From an uncultured Alphaproteobacteria bacterium (lineage in GTDB: Bacteria > Pseudomonadota > Alphaproteobacteria > UBA6615): a stretch of 64,000 bases of DNA. Below, piece after piece: positions 35,797-45,178 of the stretch (position 1 is its first letter; the number at the start of each line of letters is the position of its first letter). The stretch spans positions 1-64,000 of the forward strand of contig CALSML010000018.1 of NCBI GenBank assembly GCA_943787445.1, written 5' to 3'. Made by a program: the position numbers and the translations under genes. A model generated the notes under the pieces. The model worked only from the letters and a program-made list of their open reading frames with translations. It was not told the origin of the DNA and ran no database searches.

Positions 35797-38078
35797 CTAC
35801 ACCGCGTCCGCGGCCACGACGAAACTGTCGAGAACCTTCTTGTCGCCTGCCTTGTCGAAGGCAATCGAAAGCTTGTTGTCGACGATGCGGTGACATGGCC
35901 GTAGCCGAATTTCTGGTGGAACACCCGCTCACCGATGCTGAAACCCTGCGGATCGGCGCTGGATCAGGTCTGGGTCTCGTATCCCGCCCCGGCGTGCGCA
36001 CACGACCGGCCCCGTAGCCACCGCGCGTCCATACCCAAGCGAGCGACCGCGCCAAACGCCCCGCCACCTGCATAGACCCCGTGCTCGCTATCCATATCCA
36101 CGAACTCCGGCGGCAGCTCGTCGACGAAACGCGACGGGATCGAGGACTGCCACTGGCCGTGCACGCGCCGGTTGGCGGCAAACAGGATCGTGGCGTCTCG
36201 CTTGGCACGGGTCAGCCCCACATAGGCGAGCCGCCGCTCCTCTTCGAGCCCGGCCAGACCCGTTCTCATCCATATTGCGCTGATGGGGAAACAGCCCTCT
36301 TCCCAGCCCGGGCAGAAAGACCGTATCGAACTCCAGACCCTTGGCCGAATGCAGTGTCATGATATTGACCAGATCGCTCCCGGCAGCTTCGGTATTTTCC
36401 ATCACCAGCGAGACATGCTCGAGGAATCCGGCAAGGTTCTCGAACTCGTCCATCGCGACGATCAGTTCCTTGAGGTTCTCCAGACGCCCGGGCGCCTCGG
36501 GCGCCTTGTCGTTCATCAGCATCTCGGTATAGCCGCTTTCGTCGAGAACCATCTCGGCGAGTTCGGCATGGGGCAGCGCCATCCGGCCATCGCCGTTCAG
36601 AGCGCGCCAACGTTCAAAATCGGAAATCACTCCTCCCAGAGAAGTCGCGTGCTGGGCCGCAGCTCGTCGGTCGTCACCAGCTCCGCAGCCGCGCGGTAGA
36701 GGCTGGTGCCCGCGGCCCGTGCCGTGACATGCAGCATTTGCAACGTCGTGTTGCCAATCCCGCGCTTGGGCTTGTTGACGATCCGCTCGAAGGCCAGATC
36801 ATCGTCGGGCTGCTGGATGATCCGCAGATAGGCCAAGGCGTCCCGCAACTCCTGTCGCTCATAGAAATCGCGGCCCGCCGACCACCCGATACGGCAAGCC
36901 CAGCGTCAGGAAGCGTTCCTCGAACTCGCGGGTCTGAAACCCGGCGCGAACCAGGATCGCGATCTGGTTCAGCGGATCGCGGTTGCCATCATGCCCCTTG
37001 CGCTGGATATCCTCGATCCGGTCCGAAACCACCCGGGCCTCTTCCTCGCCGTCCCAACACCGCGCATGGCGACGCGATCGCCGCCTTCGGCTTCGGTCCA
37101 GAGCGTCTTTCCCAGGCGCCCTTCATTCTTTGTGATCAGCCCCGATGCTGCCCCCAATATCGGGCCGGTCGAACGGTAGTTCTGCTCCAGACGCACAATC
37201 TTGGCGCCGGGAAAGTCCTCTTCGAAGCGCAGATGTTGCCCACCTCCGCGCCCCGCCAGGCATAGATCGACTGATCGTCGTCTCCCACGCAGGCAATGTT
37301 GCGGTGCTTCTGGGCCAGCAGTCGCAGCCACAGATACTGTGACACATTGGTGTCCTGATACTCATCCACGAGGATGTACTGAAAGCGGTCCTGATACTCC
37401 TCGAGCACGTCCGGGGTTCTCAGCAAAGATCGTCAGTTGTGCAAGCAGAAGGTCGCCGAAATCCGCCGCATTGAGTGTGCGCAGACGTTCCTGATAGTCG
37501 CGATAGAGTTCGACCAGCTTGCCGCCGGCCATATCGCCCGCATCGGCAGCCGAAACCTTGTCAGGGGTCAGCGCACGGTCTTTCCAGCGCTGGATCACCC
37601 CCATCAGCATCCGGGCCGGCCAGCGCTTGTCGTCGAGATTCTCGGCAGCGATGAGTTGCTTGAGCAACCGCACCTGATCATCCGCATCCAGAATGGTGAA
37701 ATTGTCTCGCAGGCCGACCAGTTCCGCATGGCGCCGCAGATGCGCGCGCCGAGCGCGTGAAAGGTGCCAAGCCAGATAGCTTCGGACGGTCCGCCGACAA
37801 GATGCCCACGCGCTCCCGCATTTCACGCGCCGCGCGGTTGGTGAAGGTGACCGAAAGCACCTGATAGGGCGCGCTTTCCCGAGACGCAAGCAGATGCGCC
37901 AGACGCGTTGTCAGAACCCGGGTTTTGCCCGTCCCTGCACCCGCCAGCACCAGAACAGGGCCGTCGAGTGTTTCCACAGCCTCGCGCTGCGGTGAGTTCA
38001 GCTGCGTGAGATAGGGTGCGGTGCCGCCTCGGAAACCCCGGTATTCTGCGGTTCTTCAATGTAAAATGGATCGCTCAT
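35797..38078 (-). CDS. UvrD/PcrA-type superfamily 1 DNA helicase, many frameshifts
   Basis: A 3'-5' helicase of about 760 residues, for nucleotide excision and mismatch repair or replication restart. All motifs are found in order though in different frames: [16 protein letters not shown], Ia [83 protein letters not shown]. The C-terminal Tudor-like tail [15 protein letters not shown] is that of UvrD/PcrA. At least eight frame changes occur between 35850 and 38040. The stop at 35797-35799 is followed by prmA. Whether it is called UvrD or PcrA is a matter of convention. Confidence 0.85.
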
Positions 38079-38222
38079 GGCAAGCGCAGAGTATATCACG
38101 ACCCCGGCATGAGTCGGGCTCTGATGCCGTGCCGGTTGAAATTCCCGTGAAGCTAGCGGTTTTGCGCCCAGCGAGTGCTATCTGATTTCGGCAGTCAAAG
38201 GCAGTTGGATCCGGTGGATATC

Positions 38223-39266
38223 AGCATGCCAGTTCACACGCAGACACCACAGATTGCCCATATGGCGCATTTCGGTTATGGGCGCTGCTCGCACGATCTT
38301 CCTGCCGGCGGACCGGCCCACGCACAGTCAGAACTCAGTCGGTTGAACGGTCTGCTCGACGCCGTCGTCGGCATCGACACGCGTATCCCCGCAAATGCGC
38401 GCACCGCGCCCACACTCGGGACGACGCGCAGGGTTCGGGTGTCGTGATCTCCGAAGACGGGCTCGTCCTCACGATCGGCTATCTGATCCTCGAAGCGCTC
38501 GAGATCGATATCGTGTCCTGACGAATGGGCGCAAGATTCCGGCCGCCTTTGTGCCTATGACCATGAGAGCGGGTTCGGACTGGTGCGCGCGGCAAGTGCG
38601 CATCGATGTCACACCCGCATCCTCTTGGGTCTTCGGACAGAATGGGCGTCAGCACCCAGGTCCTGCTGGCAAACCGGCTGGCCGCCGGTCTGCACAGGGT
38701 GTGTTTCGTCGTGGATCGCAGGGAATTTGTCGGCGCATGGGAATACCTGCTCGACAGCGCGATCTTCACCTCCCCCCCAATCCCAATTTCAGCGGGGCGG
38801 CGCTGTTCGACGCCGAGGGACAACTCGATCGGGATCGGCTCGCTGTTTCGTCGGCAATGCCGCATTTCTCCGGCAGCCCGTCCCGGGCAACATGTTCGTG
38901 CCCATCGATGAATTAAAGCCGATCCTCGAACGACATGGTTTCCGAGTGGCCGCCGCGCAGGACCGGCACGGCCCTGGCTGGGCATCTTCCCCTCGGAGAA
39001 TTGCGCGACCGGGTGTTCATTGACCGGGTGTCCCCGACAGCCCCGCTGCCAAAGCCGGAGTCCAGCCCGGAGAACTGATCATCTCGGTCGACGCCATGCC
39101 CGTTGCCAGCATGGCCGGTTATTTCCGGGCATCTGGCGCGACCGCAGGGCGGGTGATTCCGTGAGCCTCGGCTTGCTCAGCCGCCGAAGGCCAGATGCGC
39201 GAGGTGGCCAGTTGAATCCATGGACCGGCGCACGACTGGCTGCAGCCTCGACCCCAGTCTCTGTAA
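38223..39266 (+). CDS. S1C (DegP-like) trypsin-fold protein with altered active site, many frameshifts
   Basis: Fragments assemble into a roughly 345-residue protein: a possible secretion signal ending GPAHAQ, then LDAVVGIDTRIP, GSGVVISEDGLVLTIGYLILEA, a strand LTNGRKIPAAFV, NPNFSGAALFDAEGQLIGIGSLF and PGNMFVPIDELKPIL, then a PDZ-like part (AGDSVSLGLLS). This is the S1C protease layout. The catalytic His of LTNNHV is replaced by Tyr (LTIGYL) and the position of the catalytic Asp reads Gly (ESGFGLV), while the Ser region is NFSGAAL. It is therefore probably not a protease. Frame changes near 38415, 38520, 38640, 38775, 38980, 39095 and 39215. The start is uncertain. Confidence 0.6.
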
Positions 39267-39289
39267 TCCGTCGTTGCTAGGCGTGCTCG

Positions 39290-39612
39290 TCAGTCGCGCG
39301 CGCTCAGCAACGCATCATTGTGCGCCCGGGTCACATCCAAGCGCATTCACCGTTCCGCGCAGCAGCATGCTGTCGCGGCTCGCAACCACCGGCCACGCTG
39401 CTGCCGCTCCAGACCCGTCCAGCAGTCGCATGGCCTGTTCGAGACTGTCTGACAACGGTCAGCACGTCTCCCGCCGGAATGGGCCATGATCACCCACCTT
39501 CGTCGGCCGGTCCTCGATCGTCCGGGCTCAGCAGAGGCTGCCGTTCAGGTCCGCATAGTTCACCAGGCCGCGCAGCATGCCGTCTTCATCCACCACGCCA
39601 TCCGAAATGCGT
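39290..39612 (-). CDS. CBS-domain pair, C-terminal fragment (ClC channel-like), frameshifted
   Basis: About 107 residues in two or three frames: VVDEDGMLRGLVNYADLNG, then RTIEDRPTKVGDHGP, then SLEQAMRLLDGSGAAAWPVVA and LLRGTVNALDVTRAHNDALL to a stop at 39290-39292. The repeated DEDGxLRGLVNYADL and LLRGTVNALDV are the ends of two CBS modules, as found at the C-terminus of ClC chloride channels. The upstream half is missing: at about 39612 the sequence changes without a break into the diguanylate cyclase fragment. It converges with the S1C-like gene. Confidence 0.5.
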
Positions 39613-40135
39613 GCATCCAAATTCGGTAATTTCGCGGTTCGACTGTTCAAGCCGCTGATTCACCTTTCGGTTCTGTTCTGCAACGCGTTTGGTTTCCTCA
39701 ACGAGGTTTGAGACAATATTCCGGACATTTCCAACTGCGTTAGCCGACGCAAGTTCACCGTCTGCGGATGCCAGCGTTTCGCTGTACCGCTCGGCATCAG
39801 CTCCGGCTTCTTCTAGCAACGACATGACTTGCGCAACCGACTGTTCGATATCCGCGCTGGCGCTGATCAATGCCTCATCGCGCATATCATCGATCTCATT
39901 CGACTTGAACGCCATGCAGCAGAGATAGAGAGAATTGCACTCTTCTTTGGTGAAGACTTGACCTTGCGCAATCACACAATCGATACGATGACAGATTATC
40001 GGGGTCCACTTGGCTCACGTACATGTACCAAACCATGAAGTTGTCAGGGTTCGGTGGGATACCGTATTCGGTCATACGTTCCATTGCTGCACTGGCAAGT
40101 TGTGAAGCTTCTTCTCCGGCTTTTTCGTGCGCCAT
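39613..40135 (-). CDS. N-terminal half of a GGDEF-type diguanylate cyclase, truncated and frameshifted
   Basis: Starts MAHEKAGEEASQLAS at ATG 40135 and contains MERMTEYGIPPNPDNFMVWYMYVS and, after a frameshift near 39990, IAQGQVFTKEECNSLYL, a helical region with a heptad pattern, and NIVSNLVEETKRVAEQNRKVNQRLEQSNREITE. In alphaproteobacteria this helical module (YGIPPxPxNFxVWY ... coil ... EITxL) directly precedes a GGDEF domain. Here the reading runs into an unrelated CBS fragment at about 39612, so no GGDEF domain is present. A misjoined assembly or a deletion are both possible. Confidence 0.55.
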
Positions 40136-40145
40136 TCTTCTTCTC

Positions 40146-40187
40146 AATTGAAATGTTGTCGTACAACAGTAGTAAAATTGAAATGTT
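40146..40187 (-). repeat. Direct repeats in the promoter region of the cyclase fragment
   Basis: AATTGAAATGTT occurs at 40146-40157 and 40176-40187, exactly 30 bases apart, with an inverted repeat TGTTGT-CGT-ACAACA (40154-40168) between. The stretch is AT-rich compared with its surroundings and lies 11 bases before the start codon on the minus strand. It may be a regulator-binding region. Confidence 0.4.
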
Positions 40188-40286
40188 TCAAAACTGTTAA
40201 GTTTCAACAAAAAACACCGGAATTTCCGCGACATTGTACCATTCAGTTACAAACTTAGATTGTCTAATGATGGACTAATTCCCTCG

Positions 40287-40298
40287 CACACACACACA
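40287..40298. repeat. (CA)6 microsatellite
   Basis: Six CA units in the spacer between the cyclase start and the LysR stop. Short simple repeat with no evident function. Confidence 0.6.
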
Positions 40299-40325
40299 CC
40301 GATACCGCTTGTTTACAGCGGTTTT

Positions 40326-41242
40326 CTATACGGTTGTTGCAAGCGCTGCGGCATCAGCCCCCGCCTCTTCGACCAACCCACGCACGAAACTTCTGACTTT
40401 CTCGTGATCAGAAGACGCTTTGGGCGAGACGATGAAATAGCCGTATGGCGCAGGCGAGTGTCACATTGAACAAGGCGCACCAGGTCTGCCGGTTCGCAAA
40501 TCATGTGCGCGGCCAGCGCGCTTCGCGCGAGTGCCACACCCTGTCCCGCGATAGCTGCATCAATCACCATACTGGTTTGATCGAAGCTCGGTCCCCGGGA
40601 TACATCTATGGTGTCAAGATTCGCAGCGGCACACCAAATCGGCCAGTCATTACGGCTCGCATCATGAAGCAAGACATGCTGCGCCAGGTCTTCCGGTGAT
40701 TCGAGAGCAGCACCCTCGCGCAACAAATCCGGACTGCACACCGGAAAAATTTCTTCTCGGGCCAGTTTGGTCACATGCAAATTTGGCCAATCACCATGAC
40801 CATGGCGTATCTGCCATTTCCACATCTTTGCTATTAAAGTCGACATGCTGCAGAGACGCCGTCACCCGCAGATCAATCTCGGGGTGGCTTGCGCTAAACA
40901 CACCCAGACGATTGACCAGCCATTTCGCTGTCAAAATTCGGGGGAAACGCTGACCGTCAGAACACCGCTGTTTTCTCGTGCATCAAGGTAATCTGCTCCC
41001 GCTTTCACCGATCGATCGCCTCACGCACGAATGGCAGATATCCCGTCCCGGCATCTGTCAGACGTAAACGCTGGCGCTCGCGGTGAAACAGCCGAACACC
41101 CAGTAACTTTTCCAACCCCTTCACCTGATGGCTGACGGCCGCCCTGAGTCACGTTCAATTCCCTGGCTGCCTGCGTAAAACTCATACAGCGCGCTGCAAC
41201 CTCGAATGAACGCAGTGCAGTAATCTGTGGTAATCGTTCCAT
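40326..41242 (-). CDS. LysR-family regulator (GcvA-like), frameshifted
   Basis: Transcription factor of about 305 residues. The N-terminal helix-turn-helix starts MERLPQITALRSFEVAARCMSFTQAARELNVTQGAVS, the pattern of GcvA-like LysR proteins. The effector-binding domain gives FPVCSPDLLREG, DWPIWCAAANL, PSFDQTSMVIDAAIAGQGVALARSAL and ends EAGADAAALATTV. Frame changes near 40480, 40845, 40940 and 41010-41130 are read as errors. It is divergent from the ring-opening hydrolase gene across a 438-base spacer with matched inverted repeats, and probably controls it. The ligand is unknown; the ring compound is a reasonable candidate. Confidence 0.8.
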
Positions 41243-41680
41243 GCCACCTTCATACATGAAAAATATTTAATGATACGAGGAATAAACATGCTTTGCTGAC
41301 CGAGGAAGGATATCTCTATCAATACCCAATTTTTGCAGAACTATCTGCCATAAAAATCGGGATCTCCGCATGTATGTCATTAAATATTCTAATGTAATTT
41401 TGAATTATTATTTTCACCTTCGAGATTGCATGGCGTTGTGGGATCACCGAACCCAACAGCGACGCAGCCTGAAACTTCTAGACGCGCGCCTGCTGGGATG
41501 ATATGGGGCTCAGCACTGCTGCGGCCGAAGAGGAGGCTGAGAAACCGTTTTGGCGTGCATGATCTTTTCTTCTGGTGCATGACCCTGTACAATGCCTTGG
41601 TCGCCCACAAACGCGCACGAGAGAGTTCTTTTTCAAATCCAGTACGCGCCCCTCGGGCCCGCGATATCAGGGAAGACATC
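41243..41680. other. Divergent control region between the LysR gene and the ring-opening hydrolase
   Basis: 438 bases with no credible gene. The first 160 bases are strongly AT-rich, unlike the rest of the window, and contain two inverted copies of a 12-base sequence (separate entry). Positions 41400-41680 return to high GC; short open frames there match nothing I recognise. GGGAAGACATC just before ATG 41681 provides a modest ribosome binding site. Confidence 0.5.
41262..41388. promoter_or_regulatory. Long-range inverted repeat, likely LysR operator pair
   Basis: AATATTTAATGA at 41262-41273 is the exact inverse complement of TCATTAAATATT at 41377-41388, with 103 bases between. The match extends to TAC/GTA if a two-base bulge is allowed. 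Each arm contains the T-N-A-rich dyad typical of LysR sites. The pair starts 20 bases upstream of the LysR start codon. Confidence 0.55.
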
Positions 41681-42776
41681 ATGGCCATCGAAGTCAAATA
41701 AAATTGAAATCAAGAGCGTCTCTGATGCGTCAGGTCTCGACGAGTGGATCCTAGCCGGTGACGTTACCGCAGATCAGATCGTCGCCGTAATTGGCAAAAC
41801 CGAAGGCAATGGCGGCGTCAATGATTTCACCCGCATTCTTTCCGATCAGGCTTTCCGGGCCGTGTTGATGAATCATGGATCGCGCAACGAAACAGACATC
41901 AAGGAAATTCCCATGGTCTGGTCCGGCGGTTGCGACGGTGTGATCACACCTCACGCCGTGGCCTTTGCAAGCAACGACAAGACCGGCCCCGCCGGCCAGG
42001 ATCGACTCGTCATGGGAACCGCAATGAGTTCGGAATTGATGCCTGAGGATATTGGCCGTCCGGCCATGGTCGAAAAAGTTGCCGAAGCCGTGCGCGCCGC
42101 GATGGCTGACGCCGGTATCGATGACCCCAAGGATGTCCACTACGTCCAGACCAAGACACCTCTACTGACAGTCGAAACCGCAAAAGACGCACATGCACGC
42201 GGTCAGACTGTGGCCTGCGAGGTTCATGATTCCATGGGTGTCTCCAACGGCACAACGGCGCTGGGCATAGGCGTGGCGCTGGGCGAGTTCGACATGCCCG
42301 CCGCCGAAGACATCTGCAAAAACCTGGACATCTATTCGGCCGTGTCGTCCTGCTCATCGGGTGTCGAACTCGACCGGGCTCAGATCGTGCTGTTTGGCAA
42401 CAAGGCCGGTGCGGGTGGACGCTACCGGATCGGCCATTCGGTGATGAAAGATGCGCTGGATATCGACGGCATCTATGACTCAATCCGCGATGCCGGTCTG
42501 GACCTGCCGGAACGTGCCCGCGCAGAAGATCTCAACGGCAAGCTGGTGAACTGCTTCATGAAGTCCGAGGCCGATCCCCGTGCCCGCCTGCGCGGACGCC
42601 GTCAGATCATGCTCGATGATTCCGACGTGCATCATCACCGCCACTCCAAAGCCGCTGTCGGTGGCCTCGCTGCCGCGGCCATCGGAGACCCGGCAGTCTT
42701 TGTTTCCGTCGATGCCATGCATCAGGGCCCGCAAGGTGGCGGCCCTGTGATCGCCATCGTCGATCTGGGCGAGTAG
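41681..42776 (+). CDS. Ring-opening amidohydrolase (cyanuric acid hydrolase/barbiturase family), one frameshift
   Basis: A 364-residue member of the rare AtzD/TrzD/barbiturase family, which opens cyclic ureides such as cyanuric acid or barbituric acid. The three internal repeats each give a Ser-Lys dyad: K39 (GKTEGNG) with S81 (WSGGCDG), K158 (QTKTPLL) with S226 (CSSGVEL) and K294 (FMKSEAD) with S342 ([16 protein letters not shown]). The start is ATG 41681 (MAIEVK); an extra T near 41699 makes an early TAA, and the next frame continues [13 protein letters not shown] as expected. An amidase gene follows six bases later. Cyanurate and barbiturate enzymes cannot be told apart with certainty by eye. 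Confidence 0.9.
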
Positions 42777-42783
42777 ACAGCTT

Positions 42784-43970
42784 ATGCCCCTGCCCTTCGA
42801 GGACCCGTACAACGCGTTCTGCACGGATACGGACGCCTTCCTCGAAGGCGCAAGCGTCGGACCACTCTCGGGCCTGACCTTTGCAGCCAAGGACCTCTAT
42901 GATGTTGCCGGACATGTAACTGGTGGTGGCAACCCGGACTGGAAACGCACTCACGAACCCGCCACAGAGACATCCTGGCCCGTCCAGGCGCTTGTCGATG
43001 CAGGGGCCACCATGGTTGGGAAAACCCATACCGACGAATTGTCGCGCGGAATCTTTGGCGAGAACGCGCATTACGGCACGCCGATTAATCCTGCGGCACC
43101 CGGTCATGTGCCGGGCGGCTCATCGAGCGGTTCCGTCGCAGCCGTCGCTGGTGGCCTCGTGGACGTGGCGCTGGGCACCGACACGGGAGGTTCCGTGCGG
43201 GTCCCGGCGAGCTTCTGCGGTGTTGTGGGCATGCGAACAACACACGGTCGCATCCCCTTCACACATGCCATTGATCAAGCGCCCAGCTTTGACACGGTGG
43301 GTTGGTTTGCTCGCGATGCCGAGACCTTTGCACGCGCAGGCAGCATCCTTCTGGAGAGCGAGATTTCCGCGCAGGATTCACCGCGTTTGATCGTAGCGGA
43401 CGATCTGTTCGCCTATGCCGACGATGCGGTCCGCAAGGCATTGGCCGACGCCATGGACACGGTGCATGCCCACACCCGCGATCATGAACACACCACACTC
43501 GCGCCAGAAGGTGTGGACGTATGGTTCGGCCATCAGGCGATCCTTCAGGGCCGTGAGGCGTGGGATACCTTCGGCGACTGGGTGGACGCGCACGACCCGC
43601 GCTTCGGTTTCGAAGTTGCAGAGAATTACCTGATCGGCCGCAACTGGCCCGATGAGGCCCGGGCCGAAGCACAAGCCGCACGCCCGCACTATCGCGCAAG
43701 GGTCGAGGCGTTGCTTGGCGATGATGGTGTGATCGTCATGCCCACCACACCCTTTCCGGCCCCTCCCCGAAACTCCCTGCGCTCCGATCAGAAGGCCCGG
43801 CGCTTCCGGGTGATCGCCATGACCTGCATCTCCGGGCTGGCCGGCACGCCACAGATCAATCTGCCACTCGGCATGCCGTCGACGGCCGACCCTCAAGGGT
43901 CTTTCCCTGATTGGCCCGCGCGGCCAGGGACGAACTGCTGATCGACCTCGCCCGCCGGATCATGGCCTGA
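42784..43970 (+). CDS. Amidase signature enzyme, AMI1-like, frameshifts at the C-terminus
   Basis: A roughly 395-residue amidase with the Ser-cisSer-Lys triad: K36 in FAAKDLYD, S113 in PGGSSSGS and S137 in DTGGSVRV. These numbers equal the catalytic positions of the plant indole-3-acetamide hydrolase AMI1, and GGNPDW-x-RTH, GENAHYGTP and SFDTVGWFARD are also AMI1-like. Two one-base errors near 43900 and 43927 hide the end; the corrected tail is RDELLIDLARRIMA with stop at 43968-43970. It directly follows the ring-opening hydrolase, so a role in cleaving the opened ureide product is likely; this is inference. Confidence 0.85.
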
Positions 43971-43996
43971 GGCCGCACCACCGGCGCGTTTTCGGA

Positions 43997-44410
43997 CTAG
44001 CGCGGTGCCAGGCTGTCTTCATCGGTGAGATGGGCAACCTCCACGTCCGAACCAGCAAAGGTCCGCGTGACGTGATCAGAACCGTAGATCCAGAGGATCA
44101 CCATGGGTTCGTCACCGACATTGAGGAAATAATGCTCCTTGCCGGCCGCAATATAGGTTGAATCATAGGCGGTGAGCCGCGTGCGTTCGCCTTCAATATC
44201 CACTTCGGCTTCGCCGGACAGCAAGGTGACCTGCTCGTCACAATTGTGCTTGTGCATCGGGGCCGTACTGCCTGCCGGAAACGAACTGATGCCGGTTGTG
44301 AATGCGGCATTCGGGCAAACCTTGGGCACCACCAGAGGTGTCGAAACGACCCCGCCCCCGCGCTCAAGCTTTTCGACCTCGTCAAATTTCAGGACAACCG
44401 ATTCGGACAT
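43997..44410 (-). CDS. Cupin-domain protein
   Basis: A 137-residue single cupin. Motif 1 is HKHNCDEQVTLLSGEAEVDIEG and motif 2 AGKEHYFLNVGDEPMVILWIYG, with metal ligands His, His, Glu/Gln region and His. Function unknown: it could be an isomerase, oxygenase or sensor. It is convergent to the amidase gene and 36 bases downstream of a second cupin gene on the same strand, so the two form a likely operon. Confidence 0.8.
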   Translation of the reverse strand: MSESVVLKFDEVEKLERGGGVVSTPLVVPKVCPNAAFTTGISSFPAGSTAPMHKHNCDEQVTLLSGEAEVDIEGERTRLTAYDSTYIAAGKEHYFLNVGDEPMVILWIYGSDHVTRTFAGSDVEVAHLTDEDSLAPR

Positions 44411-44446
44411 AGTATTTCCCTGTGGGTTTTGTGATTAGTTGGGCAG

Positions 44447-45127
44447 CTATAACGCGGCCGGTACCGTCGCATAACGCAGATTGCCCGTCTTCACCCAAAC
44501 ACGCGCACCATCGGTACTGGCTTTCGCCATGCTCTGCATCCTGTCGGGCATGCGCAGCCAGGAATTGGCGCCCAGCCGATCCCCGGAATCCTCGAACGCA
44601 CCGTCCAAGACAAAATACTCTGCACCACCATCTGCGCCCAGCCTGACTTCGGCGTCTGGCGCCCAGAGCTCGGTCCGAACATCCTCACGAGGGTCATGAA
44701 ACAACGGTGTGACAGAAACTCCAGGTCGACCTGCGTCACGGACAGCGCTGATCTTGTTGGTATCAATCCGCACATGAGTACGATCCTGCAGGTCAAACTG
44801 CCAGAGTTTGACCATGATCGTGCAGCCCGGTTCGGGACCCGGTGTGTGACGGGATTCCGGCGGGTTGCGGATATAGGAGCCCGCCGGAAAATCCCCGAGC
44901 TCGTCCTGAAACACACCCTCCAGGACAATGAACTCCTCGCCCCCGTCATGGACGTGAGGGGAATACGCGCTGCCGGGCGCGTAACGCACGATCGAGGTTG
45001 CGCGGGCCAACTCATCGCCGATCCGGTCGAGCATGCGGCGGCTCACCCCCACCATGGGAGACTCAAGCCAGTCGATTTCGTCGCCATGCATGACGACGCG
45101 TTTCGAAAAGTCAGCATTCAGTTCCAT
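44447..45127 (-). CDS. ChrR-like double cupin protein
   Basis: A 226-residue protein with two cupin domains. The first has SIVRYAPGSAYSPHVHDGGEEFIVLEGVFQDELGDFPAG and YIRNPPESRHTP, the pattern of the ChrR anti-sigma factor cupin domain; the second, GGAEYFVLDGAFEDSGDRLGANSWLRMP, lacks the HxH pair. There is no zinc-binding anti-sigma domain at the N-terminus, so it is not a true ChrR. The role is unknown. It stands just downstream of the metH operon on the same strand (51 bases) and upstream of the small cupin. Confidence 0.8.
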   Translation of the reverse strand: MELNADFSKRVVMHGDEIDWLESPMVGVSRRMLDRIGDELARATSIVRYAPGSAYSPHVHDGGEEFIVLEGVFQDELGDFPAGSYIRNPPESRHTPGPEPGCTIMVKLWQFDLQDRTHVRIDTNKISAVRDAGRPGVSVTPLFHDPREDVRTELWAPDAEVRLGADGGAEYFVLDGAFEDSGDRLGANSWLRMPDRMQSMAKASTDGARVWVKTGNLRYATVPAAL

Positions 45128-45178
45128 GGTGATGGCTTGCCCTATGCCCCCCGGATCCGGCTGTCCATTATGTTCGGA

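Noticed and set aside
40287-40298. CA repeat considered as part of a CRISPR or phase-variable tract
   Set aside because: Only six dinucleotide units, outside any coding region, with no spacer structure.
41426-41701. A 91-residue plus-strand frame before the ring-opening hydrolase
   Set aside because: It overlaps the true hydrolase start, has no recognisable motif, and its codon use is unlike neighbouring genes.
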